Source of the DNA: Chondrus crispus
Taxonomy: Eukaryota > Rhodophyta > Florideophyceae > Gigartinales > Gigartinaceae
DNA length: 64,000 nucleotides
Direction: 5' to 3'
Assembly: GCF_000350225.1 (NCBI RefSeq)
Contig: NW_005179241.1
Coordinates: 70,720 to 134,719 of the forward strand
Shown: positions 49,128 to 59,016 of the stretch, piece by piece
How the letters are laid out: the number at the start of each line of letters is the position of its first letter
Position numbering within the stretch: the first letter of the stretch is position 1
Translations under genes and position numbers: made by a program
Notes under the pieces: model-generated
What the model was told of the DNA's origin: nothing
The model's database searches: none
What the model saw: only the letters and a program-made list of their open reading frames with translations

Positions 49128-50204
49128 GTTATAAATCTAATCTAAATCTAATTCAGGGAGGGAGATATGCTAAATGGCCCCCCTCTCAAGTGTGGACGTC
49201 TGCGTCCACATGTGCTTGCAGAACCGACCGTATTGTGCCCCCCTTCCCGGGACATCGACTCCTCTAGTTCGTTTTCACCACCGTCCTCCTCTTCGCAAGC
49301 CTTTCCCCTGGCGGTGCGCGGCCGTCTGGCGTTGGGCCAGCCTCTCCTCCGCGGCTTTCCCGCTTTCCCGGCGCCTCCTACTTGCTGTTGCAGCCTTCCT
49401 GATTTACCGTCCCGCGATCATCCCGTGCTGCAGGGTGTCCCAGCATGTCCGTCGTTACCCCGAGGTCCCCTTCGCCAGCGTTCCCAATCCGTCGCACTAA
49501 ATCTTCGTCCTTTTCCTCCCCTGCGTCCCTTGTCCCCTCATCCGATACGGGGCGCGAGGCGATGCGGGAGGAGGGCATGAGCAGGTCGCGCGACGAGAGC
49601 TCCGTCGTTACGCCGATCTCTACCAGCTCCCCTCCCCGGCGGTGGCCTTCCTGGCTATCATAACGTCGTCCCACGCGTCCAACTTCTCGAAACACCCGAC
49701 GTCCGCCATGCGTTACTTGTACTACAGGTCCGACCGCGCGCCGTCAGCGACAACGCTCTTGGCCACAGCATCATAGAGAACGGGTCCCGTGAAATTTCGA
49801 ATGCGCAGCTCGCCCATTTCGTCTTCCGTGGCGATCGACCGATCGCTATCCCAGCTCTCTCGTAGAGCCTTGTGATGATGGGGCCATGTCATGGCTTGAC
49901 ACTACCTTCATCCCAGGCTGTCATGGGGGCGTCACGCGTGTTATTGTTGGCTATTCTCTGATCGTCTCACCCCGCCCAATGGGGTGGGCCAGGGGTACGA
50001 CGTGATCGCCCGAGGTCCTTCCTGCCCGTCTTGCACGCTTTCCGTGTCGCTGCCCGTGGTTGCTCGCGTACGCCGGTTTCGACTCCTCCTGTCGTCGCTC
50101 CTTTCCCGCGTTCTCGCCGCGCGTCGGTCTCGGGAGCCGTGATTTGCCGTATGTGGTGCGAGGTCTCGTTCTTCCCCCTTCGTAGAGACACGCGTTCTTG
50201 GCCA
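49128..50204. other. no supported gene
   Basis: GC-rich sequence with overlapping short frames on both strands and no recognised motif. The right boundary is where Ty3-A protease homology starts. Confidence 0.4.
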
Positions 50205-50570
50205 AGAACGGTAGGCGCGCGACGAACTCACCAATCCGGACGTACAGTTTGAGCTCGCCGAGGGCCTTCATCGACCCATTCGAAGCGTCGATGAGCGGCG
50301 GGCTCCGCGCGGACTGGATGGCAGCGCGCCACGGTTCTGCCACACAGCGTAGGTGGATCAGATTTGGGCCGGCGCCCGAATCTAGAACCGGCGTGATGGC
50401 GCGCATCATCGCGCGTCGTTGTCCGACCGTTGCGGTGACCTTACAATTTTGCTTCTTGAAGAAGCAAATTGCCGCTTCGTCCGTTCGGCTCTGCGATTGC
50501 GCGCCTACGAGAGCGGTTGACGGGGTGCCTTGTTTATTGAGGCTTAGCACGGGGAGGATCGTCGAAGCCT
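50205..50570 (-). pseudogene. pol: Ty3-A protease, truncated
   Basis: In the -1 frame relative to gag: ICFFKKQNCKVTATVGQRRA then AITPVLDSGAGPNLIHLRCV (aspartic protease DSGAG) and VRIGEFVARLPFL. Nearly the same sequence occurs in Ty3-B (62886-63205), which continues into reverse transcriptase. Here homology is lost at about 50205, so RT, RNase H and integrase are missing. Confidence 0.7.
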
Positions 50571-53101
50571 CTACGCGTCCTCCCCAGCTTCCCCCGTTAA
50601 CCCAAGGTCCTCGGTCCCCTCGTCCGTCAGCGGTAGCGCGGCTTCTTCCGGTTGGACGGTCTCGCGCGGCTCGACCACGTTGATGCCCGTGGGAGCCTGC
50701 GCACGCGAATTTCGCAACGCGATCGGCGGTTGGCGCTCGAACGGCGAACCCGGGCGGAGACCTTGACGGATCCCGAGCTTTTGATAATTGGCCTCGCGGG
50801 CCTGCAGAAGCTTCGACCGCAGCGCGCTATCCGCCACCACAGGACATTGCTCCTGGCAGTGGGTCAGGTCCAGACAGAACAGACACAGCGGGGGTCCAGG
50901 TAATTATTGGTTGAAGAACCGGACCCGCTGGTTCTGTACTGGCCTTCCGTACGGATGTGCGCGCGCGTCACCTTGTTGGGCGGGCGCCATCGGTGCGCCC
51001 GCCGGGGACGAGGCAGGTGACGGATGGTAGCTAGTCGGCGGCGAGCTAAGCGAGCCCGGCGTCACCGACTGGTCCGTCACCGCTAGTATCTCCTCTGTTT
51101 CGGTTCCGCGCGCTGTCGGGAGTCCAGATAGGGACTCGACCGACAGCACGGTCCTTGTCCGCGCGGTGCGCGTAAATATTCTTACTGAATGGGACGGTGC
51201 TTGAGGCGACGCGAGCGAGGTCGCCTGTCTTTGAGCCGAGCGGTGCGTCTCGCCTATCGCTTGCGCGTAGAGTGCCACCGCTTGGTAGTCCACGCCCGGA
51301 TGCGTCGCGAGATAATTCCGCACCTGCGCGCACGTCGTTAGCAGAAGTCCCTCAACGAAAAACGACTTCAAGCGCCTGTCCGAAAATACGGTTCCGCAGC
51401 GCAACGACTTGTCCCACAACTGGTTACTGTACACCTCCTCCGTCAAATTCGAGCTCTGACGGAAGGAGGTGACATCACCGACCGCATCGGAAATAACTTC
51501 GTCCGTCGCGTACGTGCGTAACGAAAAGTTAACGACTTCCGCGTAGGTTTCGAGCATCTCGCACTGCTCCGCATCAACCGCCATGGTGTTCCCGTGTACC
51601 CTAGACTGGAGCAAGGCGTGAGCTTGCCCAGTCAAATAGAACTGGAAACACCATACGGCCGCGCCTTCGCTGACCCCATTGTGGTCGCAGGCCATCTTGA
51701 AGCGCGTGAGAAATCCTAGCACCGCGATTGGATCTTGACCACCGAACGTGTGGGTTTTCAGCTGGACGTCCAACTTCTTCCGATATCGGTTAAATCGCCA
51801 TGCGGTACTGGCGTCGTAGCGCGCGCTGCGATTTTCCAGTCTATACGTGCGGTAGTCGACGGCCTTGGTGAACAGGTCGTTCAGCGGCCTGATCACCGGC
51901 AACCGTTTCGGATCCCGCCTCGGGGCAGACCGGCGGTCTCTGCCCCTGCGATGGCGGTCTCCTTCTCCGCCGGGGCTACTGTAGCCGTCCAGGTCGGAGC
52001 CTTCTCGCCGGAACCGACGTCGGTCGCGCGCGTGGCGGCCTCTGCGGCCGCTCCTCCGCGATTCGTCCGACTCGGTGTCGTCGTCCTCGGAGGGGTATCC
52101 ACCTCCTCCGGCATCGCGGTATCGCGTATAGCGTCCTTCGCGGGTATCATCGGAGGGGTAACCGACCCCTCCGGCAGCGCGGTATCCCGCGTAGCGTCCG
52201 TCGCAGTTCTTGCACGTCGCCCTGTGGCGACGTCTTGTGTCTTCTTCCTCCGAGGGGTTTTCTGTACCCTCCGAGGTGTAGCCTTGAGCGCCGGGTGCGC
52301 TTCTTCTGCTGGACCGGTACGGCTGTCGCTTTTCTGTCGCGAAGCGCCCCAGGCGGTTTTCTGTCCCGCGGGGGCCAGCCGTATGGGCGAGTGTGGGAGG
52401 GCCATTTTCTGTGGGCCCTCCTGTAGCACCATTTAACGGTGGGAGATAGATTGTCTTACCCTCCGGGTGAGGGGCCATCATACCGATCCCGGGTGCGGCG
52501 CCGATCGGTTCAGCCTGCGGTAGCGTAAAATCCGGAGCGGTTGAGTTGCGCTGCGCGCGTGCGTCGACTCCTGCTCCGGCGAAAGTCGTGGCCAGACGAT
52601 TGGCCACGGCGGAGCTGATCGCTCCCTTTAGAGCCGTTCCGGACGGGGATTCTTCATTCACAGTGGTGAGCGCGGTCACCATCTCGCGTTGGACTTGAGC
52701 GGGTAGAAAAGAAGTTCGTCCAAAAGCGGTGGTATCGCGCTGCGTACGTGCGCATCCACGAACGCAGGCACCGTTCGGTCGAGGCATACGCGCACTACCT
52801 GGGAGGGTTCCGTAGCCAGGAACTCCTCGACCCAGGCCTGGATGCGCGGCTGAATCGCGTCGACCATCCATTGGACGCGATTCTCAGTGCCTGCCGACGC
52901 GGCCGGCGTAACATCCGATGCGGACGCTGGCGTGCGGCCCGGTCGCGGTGGCGGTCGCAGCATGGCTTCCGGGTTCTCCACCCGGAGGCGCGGTGCGCCA
53001 CTGCCACTGCGGGTGCACAGACGCCCGGAGGCAGAGTCTCCCCCTTCTGCCGGTCGGTACATCGTCGAATACGCTTCGCGATCGACGCGGGGATTTCTCA
53101 A
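50571..53101 (-). pseudogene. gag: Gag of Ty3-A
   Basis: Seen: ATG 53101 opens a helical N-terminal part (WMVDAIQPRIQAWVEEFLAT). A T4 run near 52715 shifts the frame. The next frame carries Arg/Ser/Asp-rich linkers with repeated (R/G)Y(P/T)..D/E units, the capsid domain (RTYRLENRSARYDASTAWRF ... FSLRTYATDEVISDAVGDV ... FFVEGLLLTTCAQVRNYL) and a Thr/Ser/Pro tail to TAA 50904. The same frame continues across this stop into a CCHC knuckle (CLFCLDLTHCQEQC) and on to TAG 50571. Ty3-B reads through the equivalent position with AGA, so the TAA is probably a mutation; leaky termination is the alternative. Role: particle formation. Organisation matches the other Gags, with a different linker. Confidence 0.75.
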
Positions 53102-53169
53102 CCTTTTCCGTCCGTACGGTTCTGCACGCGATCGAGCGACTACGCGTGCGGCTCAACCTCAAGAGTTAT

Positions 53170-53188
53170 CCACTCCACAAGAGTACCA
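53170..53188 (-). other. primer binding site of Ty3-A
   Basis: On the minus strand TGGTACTCTTGTGGAGTGG starts three bases after the LTR end (CCCACA ttt TGG). The spacing equals Ty3-1 but the sequence differs, implying a different tRNA primer. Confidence 0.65.
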
Positions 53189-53191
53189 AAA

Positions 53192-53817
53192 TGTGGGATA
53201 ACTCCTCTCCGCCCTGGGTTGGGTGGGAGGCGGAGGCTATAGCGAGGGAGCACGCGCCGCGGACGCGACGGGCTAATTGACCCGATCGGACGAGCTCGCG
53301 AAAAGGGAGTGGCTCACTGGCCGGTTACGCGCAGTCGCCCCGTGGTGCGTGAACGGGAGCGACCGGTAACGGGTTAGAAGCCAGCGCGCGCGACAGACAA
53401 CCGAAAACGGACGTACGTAGGCGCAAAAGGGACGGGGGCGAGCTTGCCCCCGTTTTACTGGTGGGGACGGGTGCCAGGTCTTAACCCCGCAGGGGGACGC
53501 CTCGGACACCTGTCCCAGTACAGTAGTACAGTACCTGCCGCCTAGTGCGTGCCGGGTACTGTACACAATTAAAAAACTAGCGCCATAATTGCTACTACCG
53601 CACGGACGCTGCTACTACACGTGTGCACTACTGTACAGGCGTGATGCTCACAGACTACCGCACGGACGACACGTATGCTACTGTACACTTGCACCACGCC
53701 ACGACCGGTCCATACACGCGCGCGCTCCCTACACGTGGGCACACCCGCCCACGTGTCCACTGTGCACGGCGGCACGGTTAATAATCTTCCCGCGGGCGCG
53801 TCCGTCGTTATATTACA
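53192..53817 (-). repeat. 5' LTR of Ty3-A
   Basis: 626 bp on the minus strand, TGTAATATAACG...TTATCCCACA. Blocks such as TTCTAACCCGT and GGACAGGTGTCC are shared with the LTR at 54406-55045, so Ty3-A and Ty3-B are sister families. Confidence 0.65.
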
Positions 53818-54405
53818 ACGCTGTAGAAATTATTGTCAGCGGGATGACGCTAGACCGACGTAACAAAGTTTCATTTACCAACGACCGTCCCGGAAGGAAA
53901 TATCTTCAAAAATTTGAAGAACGGCATCGTGCTACAATCGAAATTGGAAAGGCATCGGCAAGATGCGCTGCGGTATCGTGCCGTCAACGCTAACAACCTG
54001 ACAACACATTTTGCAGAGCTGGAGGACATTATTAGGGAGTTCCAAATTGATAAGCCGAGAATATGCAACAAAGACGAGACGGGCTGCTCTCCAATTCAAA
54101 ACTCTAATGGTCATATGCGCGCTAAAACTTACAATACGCGGGGAGCTCTCTCACAGTACAGGTCCGTGTATTTAAAGAACGTACATCGTGTTATGCTTCT
54201 GCCCGTAATTTGTGGATGCGGTACAGTTGAAGACCCAACATTTGTTGTCCAGGGAGCTTCTGTGGCATACCGAATTGTTCATCAGGATGGGATGGAACGA
54301 ATAGAGTGCCTGGCGGACTGTCTTCCTCCGAGGGCACGATTGACCACGAGGAAGGAAAGAGCTCGCTGGCGTAGACAAATTTATTTTCGAGCAATGGGCG
54401 GAGTG
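53818..54405 (+). pseudogene. pogo-like transposase fragment between two Ty3 LTRs
   Basis: Seen: NDRPGRKYLQKFEERHR in one frame, then after a shift LTTHFAELEDIIREFQIDKPRICNKDETGCSP (first catalytic Asp region). VMLLPVICGCGTVEDPTFVVQG and a CLADCLPPRARLTTRKE stretch follow. Known: this is the layout of pogo/Tigger and CENP-B-like DDE_1 transposases, in which DET follows an I-N motif. The second and third catalytic residues are missing. It forms the whole interval between the Ty3-A 5' LTR and the Ty3-B 3' LTR, so it is probably an old locus into which both elements inserted. Confidence 0.65.
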
Positions 54406-55045
54406 TGTGGTATAACTACCTTCGTCCCGACCACTCGGAAACGAGGGGGGTTAGAGGTAAGGGAGCGCGCGCCGCTGGGTAACCCACGCGCGAACGCAAA
54501 ACGTACGGAAGGACTCGAAAAGAGGGAAGGCTCACGTGGCCGGTGACGCGCAGCCGGTCAGTGGTGTTAGATCCGGACGGTCGGTCACGGGTTAGAAGCC
54601 TGAGACTAAATGGGAAACCGGAACGGGATAGCAATTAGCCGTAAAGGGAAGGGAGGCGAGTCTGCCTCCCGTTTACTAGAACGGGGCAGGTGCCCCCGGT
54701 CTTAACCCCTAAGTGGGACGCCAGGACACCTGTCCCGCTACAGTAGCTGTTACTTACTGTATACCAGCTACTGTGCTAAATTGGCTAATTTGTGCCATTA
54801 ACTACTAATTACTAGTTAGCCACCGTACGGATTATACACGTGTGCCCGTGGCCACGATCCCGGCCAACGGTTGCGCCACGTGTTACCCGTGGCCACGCCC
54901 GCTGTTACCGGTTGTCCCACGTCGGACCCTTGGGGTACTACTGTGCACGGCGGCGGGCGCGTGTACGCCTGCTCGCTACAGTAGCACCCGCCCTCCCGCG
55001 CGGTTATCATCTCGCCGGGGGGTTGTGGTACGGAATTGTACTACA
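54406..55045 (-). repeat. 3' LTR of Ty3-B
   Basis: 640 bp on the minus strand, TGTAGTACAATT...TTATACCACA. Its end is similar to the Ty3-A LTR end. Preceded on the minus strand by a purine-rich tract. Confidence 0.7.
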
Positions 55046-55046
55046 G

Positions 55047-55064
55047 ACCCCCTTCCTTACTTTG
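55047..55064 (-). other. polypurine tract of Ty3-B
   Basis: On the minus strand AAAGTAAGGAAGGGGGT lies directly before the LTR TG. Confidence 0.6.
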
Positions 55065-55374
55065 CGACACGTCCCCGTCGCGGCCGACGTCTGCAATGAC
55101 CGGCTTGCAGGGGGCGCCCACCGTACGGAAAAGCCCGCGCCGACCGCGGGAACGCGGTCGGACTGCGGTCGACTCCATAGGGGAACCTATGGAGTTTTTG
55201 GTATTTAACCGTGGCGGTTCCTCCGGTGCGGTGGCGGGTCTCCTCACGTTTCCCTTGTCCCCCACTACGAACCCCCCAACTCACCCCACAGCACATCCCA
55301 CGACTCACTCCACAACCACCACTATCCAGGCCCTTCCTCGCGCTTCTTCCATTCTCTTTTCTCCTACCAACCCG

Positions 55375-57665
55375 ATGGCGGATCACCGCACGGAACGGGG
55401 ACAGCCCCCACGGGAGCGCCCTCCCTCGGCGGCACCTGCACCGGCGCTTTCGTTTCATCCGGCGCGGTCTTCGCGCGCCGGGGACCAGCCCGCTACGGGT
55501 CCCTCTGACCGTCCGGCGCGGCTCGCGGGTACCGGTGGCCTCCCGTCTCGGGGCCTTTCTCCCGACGAGCGCGGGCCCTTGCCGCGCCCCCTAAGATCAG
55601 CCCCGGCTCCCCAGGTTGGAGAGTTGACCGTACTGAGGCGGTCGCCCGACTGGGTCGCAGCTGCAGGACGCCCTGCAACCGAAGTGGGAACTCAGCCGGC
55701 GCGGCCTGATCCGTACGCGGTGACGCCCCCGGCGGCGGCGACGCCGCCGACAGACTGGCTCCGCGCCGGGGTGCGTTACGACCGGTCCCTGTTGCCAGGG
55801 AGCGATTTGGACCACCGGGCGTCACGGGGTGGTCGGAACCCCTCTCAGGGCGACCGCCGGTGACCGTCGATGCCTACATCGGAACGGCCTTCCCCGATTC
55901 CGCCCGGTTTAAAGCCATCCCGAGGCGGAGGGGCATCCGCACGCCCTCCCCTCGCGGACGAGTTCGGCAAGAACACCGCTCGGCTGCGTGGAGGACCCGT
56001 TGGCTCCATGCACCGCATCGGGTGATGGCCGACTCTCGTTTGGATCTCCTGTACGTCCGCTGCGCGGGCGAGGAGCAGTTCCACGCGCAGTTGTTCGGTC
56101 TCTTCGAACGGTTCGGCGGGTATGTGGATCCCAGGCCCCGCGTCCAACTGGTGGCCTTCCCCCGCCCGATCGACCGGTGGTACAGTGTGGCCAACCGCGC
56201 CCGGTGGGGTGAGAATTCCGCCAAGGAGAGCCGACTGCGGTGGCGCCGCGTGGATGCCTATTTTCACATGTGGCACACCACGGAATTCTTTGCGGCCCCC
56301 CTGTCGGCCCGGGGTCAGTATTACCCCGCCTTACCGGACGGATGGAGTAGCCTCGAGACCCCGGAGTACCTCTGTGTTCCCACGCCCAGCATGCTGGCGT
56401 ATGTCGCCGCACGCTGGATGCCGGTGGGTCCGTTCGGTCGGGAAGCCTCGGCGGAGACGCGCCGGCTGATCGATGCGATCATTCTTTCGGAATGGGCCGT
56501 CCTGGCCTTGCTGTGTTTTCTACACGCCGCACGGGACGGCCTTCCGTTTTTCACAAGGTGCCCGGACCCCCGCTTGGCAAGCCGGAATGCAAATGACCGC
56601 GGCGAGCGGGGCTCACTCTTCCGGTTATCTCCGGGGCTTTTGCAGCTCATCCGGTCGGTCGGGGTGGCGGCCATCCTCGAGGGTACGTCCTTCGACCCGA
56701 CTGGCGCCGAGGCCATCCTCTACTTTTCCGTGCGGTTGGACTGGTCCCTCCCCGAGCGGGGCGACTTCGTCTGGTACAGTTGGGCCCGCGGGTGCTCCCT
56801 GCGGATGCCGCATTGAGATGGCACCTCGGCGGAGGCCGCCACCTGATACGAGCCCCTGCCGGACGCGGACACCGCGTCATACGGCGCGGTCATTGCCTCG
56901 GGCGACGGATGGGGCGCAGCGGTCACCTCCACCAGGGCCCCCGGCGAGCCCTCAACCGAGTCATTGCCGGTGACGGCGGCTGCGCTCTCGCCGATGCCGG
57001 GTACAACCGGCACCACGGAGGGTGTTCCAGTCAGTCCGTCGACGGCGCCCGAAGCGGCCGTGCCGGTGGCTGCGGACTCCCCGCGAGCCATGGAGGAGGG
57101 AGAGCCCGTGGCGGCATCTGCCCCGGTGGCGCCCCCTCCCGTCGGCCCTACTGTAGAGCCGGCGGCGGTAAATCTGCCTGAGGTGGCACCCGCGTCGGCA
57201 CCAGGCTCCGCCGCTTTCCCCGTCAGCGATATGACCGGGACGGGGACTCAGACCCCTTCGGTGGTCGCTGATGAAGCCTCTAAGGGCGCACCGAATGGAG
57301 GGGCTCCCGCTGCGGTTCCGGACGCGCATGCTGCCCTGCGCGCTCTGCAAGTGGAGTGCGGATATGCGGGTGTACCCGCGCCGCTCACCCTTGCAGCGGG
57401 TTTGACGTCCGCCCAAGCTTGGCTGGTTGAGGTGACCCAGCTCAAGGCGCGGGTGGCGGGCCTCCAGTTCGCGATCCGCCAGCGTGACACCGGCGAGGAC
57501 CTTCTGCGGGGTGAGACGATGGCGCGTATCCGCGCCGCTCAGGACCCCCTCGCAGTATTGAGCGAGCAGGTGGCTGCCAAGAGACCGTACGGTTCGGTCG
57601 ATGTCGACCCCGCGGGCACGACGCAGGGGACGGAGCCCTCGGCCAAGCGCCAACGTCGCGACTAA
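55375..57665 (+). pseudogene. antisense accessory protein of Ty3-B (asORF family), interrupted
   Basis: Antisense to Ty3-B pol, starting about 330 bp inside from its 3' LTR. Seen: ATG 55375 with a Pro/Arg/Ala-rich start, a frameshift near 55860, then a globular part with LPDGWSSLETPEYLCVPTPS, IILSEWAVLALLCFLHAARD, LSPGLLQLIRSVGVAAILEG, RLDWSLPERGDFVWYSWARG. This is the same motif order as in the antisense proteins of Ty3-1 and Ty3-C. Two in-frame TGA codons (56814 and 56844; Arg fits) interrupt it before an Ala/Pro/Val-rich tail with a helix (LVEVTQLKARVAGLQFAIRQ) and a basic end (AKRQRRD), ending at TAA 57663. A nuclear-localisation-like C-terminus is possible. About 760 codons originally. 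Function unknown. Confidence 0.7.
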
Positions 57666-59016
57666 GGCCGGTAACGGAGGCGGGCAGAGTAGCGAACCGC
57701 CTCCAGGGACCAAGTCCCTTTCTTTGAGTAAATGAGTCCTTCTCCTGGCTCCCTCCTTGGCCTTGTCGCTCGAGTTCGCGTCCTTCTTCTCCTGGCCCCT
57801 ACGGGTTTCCCCGAATTTCATCCCTTCCAGCCGATATCGGTAGTCCGTCGGCTCCGCGGGTCGCGATAGGTGGACCCGCGGTTTTCCCGACGTGGTCCCT
57901 ACGACGGCCGTTGGCCGTCCGCGGTCACCGCGTGGCGTCATCTCCGGGCAGAGGTGCGGTACCTCCCGGCGTCGGGGAATGTACCCCCTGCCCACGCATT
58001 TAAAAACGGGGCCCTCCCTCTGGAAACGGGGGGTTTCCAAAGAACGGTGGTACTGTATCCCGCTCTGGTCGAGGTAGGCCGGGGCCGTCCCCGTCCCCAA
58101 ACCTCCCTGGCGGTCCATATAGGCAGTTTTTTCAACTTGGCACCCCCGGACGCGGGCGGACCCGGGGAGTGCAATGCCGTCAACGGGAGGGAGGTACGAT
58201 TTTTTTCCACCCTTCTAGGGAGGAAAACGTAGCCCCCCTTTGGGCTTAATTACAAGCCGGAGATCGACGTCACCTCCTTGCCATCCAGGGCCCTTCCGTG
58301 CCGGGTCAATCCGGCGCGGGGCAGCGGTAGCGCGCGGTTGCTCTCGCGCTCTTGCGGTGGCGGGTTACCGCAACGGGTGCGGCCTGTGGCCTGCCCCCGG
58401 GGTCGCCCGTCGATGTGAGATCTTCCCGGCCGCCTGGTCGGGGGTACCGCCGCGGGTTTTCCTCCGCCCTTCCATGTCGGGTGGACGCGTACCGCGGCCC
58501 GACGGGCGGGCGACCGCACTATCGTCGTGACGGGTCATTGCGGGGGCGGGTTCCCGTTCCCCCCGCAACACCCGGTGCGCGTCCCCACTAGCGGCTTGGG
58601 GCGAAACCGGCCTTTTACTTGGTAATTTCGGCCTGCTTTTTCCTGGCGGTGGGTGGCTTTTCGGCGTTTTGACGAGCTCCGATTGCGTGTTCCCCTTCGT
58701 CGGAGGCGCCGCGATCCGCCGCCGCTGCTCTGCGGACCACATCCGCAGGGGCACGGTTTCTGCCACCCAGTCGGTCTTGGGTCGTTGCGCCCTTGAGCGC
58801 CCGGCGATGGCTCGCCATGACTGTATTTCCGCACCGGTATCCCCCCGTTCGGTCTTGTCCCCCGGGTGCTAACCCGGACTCGGAAGAGGGCTACACTTTT
58901 ATCCACCCCGAGGGGGGTGAGACGTAGCCCACCCGAGTGTTTCCTTGGCCATCGCCGCGTCGGGCCGCCCCGCAGGCGGGTCCGTTCCATCCGCGCCGGG
59001 TCTGTCCCGTGCGGTT
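57666..59016. other. noncoding interval between antisense ORF and pol end of Ty3-B
   Basis: GC-rich, no motif-bearing frame. It corresponds in position to the minisatellite interval of Ty3-1, but no tandem array is visible here. Confidence 0.4.

Noticed and set aside
55036-55374. Upstream extension of the Ty3-B antisense frame into the LTR
   Set aside because: No ATG and a low-complexity Pro/Thr-rich reading; ATG 55375 is the first plausible start.
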